From Puccinia triticina (Eukaryota; Basidiomycota; Pucciniomycetes; Pucciniales; Pucciniaceae), in the NCBI RefSeq assembly GCF_026914185.1, contig NC_070560.1, positions 7,245,501-7,309,500 of the forward strand: 64,000 nucleotides of DNA. The letters run 5' to 3'. This document shows positions 58,953-64,000 of the stretch, in pieces. Under the pieces are notes generated by a model. It was not told where the DNA came from. It saw only the letters and a program-made list of their open reading frames with translations, and searched no databases. The translations under genes were made by a program, and so were the position numbers. Every line of letters starts with the position of its first letter. The first letter of the stretch is position 1.

Positions 58953-59540
58953 TCAGTTCTTGGCCGCTAGCTTGCTGGCCTTCATCCAATCTTGAGTGCA
59001 AATCAATGCCTCAACCGTGTCTTTGCTCAAGCGCATCCGGAAATTGTCAAGAACTCGCCCACCTGTAGAGAAAGCGGACTCGGATGCGACTGAGGTCATG
59101 GGAAAACAGTTACTGTTGAGTACCCTGATGAAAAAATGTATTTGGATGAGGGGAAGAAGAATCCGCAAATGAATTTTGTGTGTTGGGAGAGGTAGGAAGC
59201 AACACGCGTAATGGAAGGATTGGAGAGGAATTGTCGGACATAATTGAAGTAGAGAAAAAAAACTTTGATGTCGGAACCGTTGAGAAGATAAAATCACTGA
59301 ACGAGTTGATCAATAGTGTGATGTTGATGTCGGATTGAAAGGATGTTGATGTTGAGGATTGCCTGTATGATTGATTAGCGATATAAGATTGAAAATTGAG
59401 ACGATTGATAAACGATGAAGGTTCCAAAACTCTATATGAAAAAAGCTGATGGATAGATTGAATTGAAAATCTGAGATTGCCAAATATTGGAGGACTTCCC
59501 GTCTTTATCTTCGAACAAAGATAAACTTGTTGTGACATAG
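58953..59540 (-). pseudogene. hAT transposase remnant (C-terminal dimerisation domain)
   Basis: Minus strand, ending at 58953: MTSVASESAFSTGGRVLDNF, RMRLSKDTVEALICTQDWM, ending LAAKN. This is the hAT dimerisation motif of the RICESLEEPER-type branch and differs from the transposase at 42-44 kb. Upstream coding is a low-complexity Ser-rich stretch with no catalytic body, so only the tail survives. GC-rich sequence at 58690-58810 (GGGCGGGTCGGGCC) may be the old element end. Confidence 0.75.
59487..59502 (+). repeat. Single end of MITE family C
   Basis: TGGAGGACTTCCCGTC, matching the end of the element at 41939. No inverted partner was found to the right, before or beyond Helitron 2, so this is either a truncated copy or a chance-retained end. 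Confidence 0.5.
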
Positions 59541-60154
59541 TCCTATATCTCGACTACAACACATGTCACAGATGTTTGTACATAGATTATATAGTAAACT
59601 AGAGGCCAGGGCGGCTTTGCCGCTGCAGATCCAAGATTAATGTATTCCAACCCTTTTTCACAATTACCCCTTGAATACTTGACACAACTCTGTGCAAACA
59701 GGTACTTGCATCATACACTGCAATTCAAAATTTAAAATGTGATTTGAGCTTGGTTACAAAAGTTGAAATGTGGGGGTCTTGTGATGGTTACAGTCAACTT
59801 TCCCTCAGAATTCAAACTTCATCAAGAATTAATTTATCAATCAAGATCAGCTCCACAGTGATAGCAAACAACCTAAAAATTTTGATAAATTATCTTTCAA
59901 AGCAAAAGGATCATAATACATAGAAAACAAGTTTGAGGTCAAAGGAGGAGGTTCTATGGATGGTTGTGTCAAGAAAAAGGTTTCACAGATACTACCATAC
60001 AAAAATCATGAAACTGAAAGGCAAAGGAAAAAGAAATTACTTTATAATTAAAGCTAGATTCATGTCACAGACCAGGTGCACCACCAACTTCCATTCAACA
60101 TTGACACTCTCTTACAACTCTCACAGTCCACACCCAACACACATACAAGGAAGG

Positions 60155-60447
60155 ACCTTTTCCTTGATGAGTTTACCAAGGATGCGTTCCTGCTTGGTGC
60201 CCATATCCTGACCGAGCTGGATATCAATGCCTTTGTCGATGAGGATCTGGACGGCCTCCTTGGCAGAGGGTCTGTTCGAGGAAGGTGAAGTCATCGAGGG
60301 GGTGCTGGGACTTGATGGTCTGGATCTCCGGGGCAGAGGAGGCCTGGAGACCTCTGAAGATGGACAGGAAGAGTCTGTTGAGCAGGTCGACGGCCTCATG
60401 GTAGTGTTTGTTGATGGCCATCTCAAGATCGAGCCCGATGAACTCGG
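60155..60447 (-). pseudogene. Captured aspartyl-tRNA synthetase fragment 2
   Basis: After an acceptor TGTACAG the minus strand reads CCGAGTTC: EFIGLDLEMAINKHYHEAVD, LNRLFLSIFRGLQ, HPLDDFTFLEQT, then with a frameshift near 60270 KEAVQILIDKGIDIQLGQDM and ERILGKLIKEK. This is the segment that follows motif 2 in AspRS (canonical EFTGLDLEM). It continues the parent gene of fragment 1 in the right order and strand, but 935 bp of unrelated sequence lies between, and the motif 3 region is absent. Confidence 0.85.
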
Positions 60448-61382
60448 CTGTACACACACACACACCCATCAGTCTCTCTCACAGAGTGTAGGGGCCAGAT
60501 GGGGGACTCAACTCATGTGACGATGTGTTAGAAGCTTTAGTTCTGGATGGAAAAATTCAAAAATTTCTAGTTTACATATGTAGTGTTACATTACACCATC
60601 TACTGATACACACACTCCCTTCAGTTTACATACACAGTTTTACAAAACTGCATGTATATAGCTTACATACTACCCTTTTACACATATATGTGTGTATATA
60701 TGTGGCTACGTAGCAACCAGCCAGCCTCAGATGTGGCTGTGTAGCAACCACAAGCCACTTATTACAGTAACCTAGCAACCACAAGCCACATTAATAAAGT
60801 GGCATAGTAACCATGGGGCTGTGCAAGTCACTCAAGCAGACTACACAGCAATACAGAAAGCTGTGCAGGTCACTTGAGAAGACTCCATAGCAACCAGAGG
60901 GCTGTGTAAGCCACACTTGTAACTAGATCACCAGCTAAATTTGCTCATGTATACACTGCCACACTGTACATAGCTGTATTTGCACAGCATTTGTAAAGGC
61001 ACACCAGCCAAAACCCCTCATGTACATAGACCACCAGCACAAATGCCTCACATTTTCCTATATAAGGAGGGGCTCTCTCTCCCTTTTCCCCCCATCCAAT
61101 CAAGGAGATCATTTCCCCCACGAGATTCAAATAAATTATCACCCTCACACTCTCCGCCACATAATAAAATACTAGCTTTATATTTTGAAATACACAGTCC
61201 ATTGTGAGCCACTTGTGAGAAAAGTATTCAACTACACTAGACCACTGTCTTCTTGCTTCCAGCCTAGCTGGGGGTGTTGTCAGTCTTTGTCTTTCAGAGA
61301 AGCAGGGGTTTCCCCACACATACTTCTCTAAATTCAGCCATAAGAGGTGCAAACCGCTTTTGGAGTCTCACAACAATAGGTG
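60448..61382. other. Non-coding filler between the two AspRS fragments
   Basis: AT-rich sequence with an (AC)n run at its edge and loosely repeated TAGCAACCACAAGCCAC motifs around 60,710-60,900. No gene seen; much longer than the intron it replaces. Confidence 0.5.
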
Positions 61383-62040
61383 GTCGAGTTCTCAGCCCAA
61401 AAGACGGGGCCAATCTTGTAGACGCGCTCGAAGTCGGCGGCGATGGCCATCTGCTTGGCCAGCTGGAGCGACTGGGCCAGGAAGGCAGTCTGCTCGAAGT
61501 AGCCCAGCTTGAAGACTCTTGTGCCGGACTCCGTCGCCGCGCCCTGGATCTTGGGCGTGTGGATCTCGATGAACCCCTTGTTGTCTAGGAAGCGGCAGAA
61601 CAGGTTGCATACGCGCGATTGCACCCTGAAGATCGCTTGGTTGACCAGTGTCTGGGGCAGGGACCATCTTGGTCAGCTCAGTCGTGTTTTTTTTTTTTTT
61701 TTGGCTTATAACTTACTCAGAGGTCAAGGACTCTGTTATCCAAGCGGGTATCGGTGCCGACGGTCACAAACTGTTTGCCCTCCTTGGGGAGCAGGTCAAC
61801 GGGCCGGCTGGCGTCTTTGAGCAGGAAGGACAGCTTACCGGGGGTCTCGGCGAGCAGGAAGATCTGCTCGAGCTTGACCTCGAGCTTGGACTGCGAGCAG
61901 GTCTTGACGTCCTCGACGGGCGCCTGGAGGTGGCCCTCGACGACGACGATGAAATTGAGCGGGATGCCGATGGCCCACTTGATCATCTGCTTGGACACGC
62001 TGGTCTCTGTCATGGCTAGGATTGCTTGGAGGGCCGCTTT
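61383..62040 (-). pseudogene. Captured aspartyl-tRNA synthetase fragment 1 (cytosolic type)
   Basis: Minus strand, two exons with an intact intron (GTAAGT at about 61718, CCCCAG near 61662). Reads ALQAILAMTETSVSKQMIKW, then LEQIFLLAETPGKLSF, DTRLDNRVLDL, then LVNQAIFRVQSRVCNLF, FIEIHTPKI, FEQTAFLAQSLQLAKQM, and FERVYKIGPVFWAENS. This is the linker and class II motif 1-2 region of eukaryotic AspRS, which joins aspartate to tRNA-Asp. The motif 2 Arg normally in VFRAE is Trp here, and the expected continuation THRHMT is missing. The anticodon-binding N-terminus is absent. Inactive. The retained intron shows capture of genomic DNA, not a cDNA copy. Confidence 0.88.
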
Positions 62041-62596
62041 CTGTTGGGTTGGAATTGGTCCACCTGGAGTCAAGGCCAGGGTGCAACAAGGTGTAACGGT
62101 GGGTAGGGAGCTGGGTGGGTTGTACTGCGTGGCGGCATTGGCAAAGCAACAGTTTGAAGATGAGTGGTGAGTCCGTTGTGATGGGTGGGATGGAGCTTTA
62201 CCAGACCATTTCCTATAAATAGGAGGACACTGGCATCCATATTTCCCCAGGCGGCCCTCAAGCTGTAATTCCAGCCTGGGTTCGCCTCACCCCCGTCCGC
62301 TGTTGCATTTGCGCAGTCCGGCGGGGGATACTCGTGGAACCCCCTGTGCTTACGGGCTGGGGGTCTTCCTCTCACCACTTTTTAAACCTGCTAGACAGGG
62401 ATGGGTGGTGGGCCATGATTCATCAGCTTGCTGATGTTAGGTGGCAGGGTGTGGGCTAGTTTTATGATTTTGTATTCTAGTTCTTTTTTTATTTTGTAAA
62501 AGGGGAAAACTTTGATTTTTTTTTTGTATTTTGGTCATTTGTAGGGGAAACCCTTGAATTTTTTTTCCACAAAACTGAGGCTTTAATATACTTGGA

Positions 62597-63856
62597 TAGT
62601 ATGATTTCCAATTCCTACCTTCATTAGTAAATCATCCATTATTGTGAGCTTCACTTTCAACAAAACTCTTGAAGGGATTTAAATAAGGGTTTTATTTATA
62701 AAGGCTTTTTAGGATAATGATGATAATCAAAGGTGCAACCAATCCAATAGGGGGGTTCACGATTGGATTTTTGGCTCCTGGTGACCCCATAAAATCTTCC
62801 TTGCTGGTGCACAATTTGGGCCATAAAATTACCACCAGAAATGGTAAAAGTTTGCTGGTCATCCAACAGGGACCAGCAAAATTTTACGGCACCCCTTCTG
62901 ATGACCGGTCAATACCAGTCATCACCTGGAATGCATAACTCCATCTGATGGCTGGTCAACACCGGTCATTGGGTCCGGTACACACTCAACTCTTCCCCAA
63001 CACCAGTGATTGGACACACGCTGTGGTGACCATACTCGTGGCGCCGCAGGCGCGCAGGATATCCGGCGGGACTTCAAGCTCACCAAGACTTCAAGACCCC
63101 ACGCGTGTCGTCAAGATCAATGAGTCCTCAAGGCATTTCAGGATCAAGAACCCCACATGTTCCCTTCTTTGCTCTCTGCTGGTTTGTTTTGGCTGTTGTG
63201 TCCTTTTTTTTTCCTGTTTTCTGTTCCTATTTTTCTTTGATTCTTTTCTTTGTTTCTATATGCGCGCGTTGGAGAGGCTTGGTTATGTGGAGGGTTGGTC
63301 GTGTTCCTGTTTTTCTCAGTTTGTTTTGTTTTGTTGTTTTGTTTCTTTTTTTTTCCTCTCTTTCTGTTTTGTTGCGCGCGTATGCGCGCGGTGTATGATG
63401 ACCTGTCCGTAGCATGTCACCAACTCCAAGGTTTAAGTTCAGTTCGAACTCAGGCTTTGGAGCGGCATGGGATTTCGTCTGAACCAAAATTTTCCTTGTC
63501 AGATCATCTCATCAACTGGAATCTAAAGTTTATTGATCCTTTGTTCACCGATATACTCGCGGAGCTTCTGAGTTTCTCCTCTCAGCCCCGCGCCGATCCT
63601 CTTCCAGATTCTTTTCCTCTAAGATCACGGTCCCCGGTCCAGTTCGCCGGCTCTCTTCCCAGATTCCCAACGAACAAACCACCGCCGACGGGATTAATCT
63701 ACCTCCCGTCGTCTCAAATCAAAATCCCCTTCCATTTCCGCTATCCTCGATTCCCCAGACTCACACATCACCCGGATCACCGTGAAGGCAGCGCACCAGC
63801 GCAACATTCCCTTCCAGCAACTGCCGACGGCCCAGCACCGGTCGGAGTTCCACATT
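62597..63856. other. Repeat-derived region, no gene supported
   Basis: TA followed by GGGGGGTTCACG at 62748-62761 repeats the end of MITE family A, but no inverted partner occurs to its right in this window. Two units of the GATGACC palindromic repeat lie at 62898-62971. The rest, including a T-rich stretch at 63180-63380, shows no supported gene. Confidence 0.5.
62898..62971. repeat. Two palindromic minisatellite units
   Basis: GATGACCGGTCAATACCAG then TCATC, followed about 46 bp later by GATGGCTGGTCAACACCGG then TCATT. Same core and period as the arrays at 32.7 and 52.9 kb. Confidence 0.75.
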
Positions 63857-63906
63857 TGGTCCCCCGAGCCGGGATCGAACCAGCGACCTCAAGATTTACA
63901 GTCTCG
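63857..63906 (-). pseudogene. tRNA-Tyr(GTA)-like 3' half with encoded CCA
   Basis: On the minus strand: anticodon stem CGAGA, loop CTGTAAA (anticodon GTA), stem TCTTG, variable AGGTC, T arm GCTGG-TTCGATC-CCGGC, acceptor 3' strand TCGGGGG, discriminator A and then CCA. The B box GGTTCGATCCC is intact. The sequence 5' of the anticodon stem does not supply CCCCCGA or a D arm, so it is not a complete tRNA gene. Encoded CCA suggests origin by reverse transcription from a mature tRNA, for example a retroelement primer site or SINE. Confidence 0.65.
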
Positions 63907-64000
63907 TCTTCTAGGGATTTCGAGACGACCGGCGGTTTTGAGGCGCTCCCTCTTTTCTTTTGAATTCCCTATCCCTATCAACTTTTTCTGCCGGTTCCTC

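Larger units (their letters stand above)
59599..62596 (-). mobile_element. Helitron 2, non-autonomous, carrying aspartyl-tRNA synthetase pieces (2,998 bp)
   Basis: On the minus strand it starts TCCAAGTATATTAAAGC at 62596 after host A and ends GCGGC-aaa-GCCGC, CCTGGCCT, CTAG at 59599 before host T. The first ~380 bp match Helitron 1, including AAATTCAAGGGTTTCCCCTA, the block around CATCCCTGTCTAGCAGG and GACTGCGCAAATGCAACAGC. The 3' ~50 bp also match. Between these ends the cargo is completely different from that of Helitron 1. Confidence 0.85.

Noticed and set aside
60121..60469. Two overlapping minus-strand frames as independent small genes
   Set aside because: Together they form one frameshifted aspartyl-tRNA synthetase fragment.
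63250..63963. Long open frame containing PRAGIEPATSRF
   Set aside because: That peptide is the translation of antisense tRNA-Tyr 3' half; the upstream part is low-complexity F/V-rich sequence. Not a real protein.

Overview
The window looks like a gene-poor, repeat-rich piece of a rust-fungus nuclear genome (order Pucciniales; Puccinia-like is my inference). The protein-coding genes have many short introns, mostly about 60-110 bp, with GTAAGT/GTGAGT-type donors. The recognisable host genes are a GH32 secreted invertase, VPS13 and a spartin/senescence-domain protein. Between them sit secreted proteins I do not recognise and dense layers of transposons: Ty1/copia, a retroelement gag remnant, hAT, Helitrons and many small TIR elements. 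No prokaryotic features are seen.

Layout. 1-4417: 3' part of a copia element with its 3' LTR. 4837-7708 (-): invertase, divergent from VPS13 at 8671-20771 (+), with a 193-bp MITE in the shared upstream region. 21527-24922 (-): a secreted-type protein of unknown function with two reading-frame breaks; one of its introns holds two nested TAA-target elements. 25550-27405 (+): spartin-like protein. 27.4-34.8 kb: MITEs and a 1.25-kb element whose core is a giant hairpin made of about 44-bp palindromic units. 34828-36336 (-) and 45428-47098 (+): two oppositely oriented paralogous secreted proteins that share coding sequence and 5' flank. Between them lie a divergent gene pair (38390-39037 and 39304-41295), more MITEs and a nearly intact hAT transposon.

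47-64 kb is almost all mobile DNA. Two Helitrons with matching ends (48036-51182 on +, 59599-62596 on -) carry different fragments of host genes; the second carries intron-containing pieces of a cytosolic aspartyl-tRNA synthetase. Between them lie a second palindromic minisatellite array, a gag pseudogene split by a 633-bp TIR element, two TAA-target elements that share one TAA, and a hAT remnant. The window ends with a tRNA-Tyr-like 3' half.

Functionally, invertase would supply hexoses outside the cell, VPS13 would move bulk lipid between membranes, and the spartin-like protein probably acts at lipid-storage or membrane-contact sites. The secreted paralogs are effector candidates on signal peptide, lineage-type sequence and TE-rich setting only. 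All exon boundaries were read by eye from splice motifs and reading phase.
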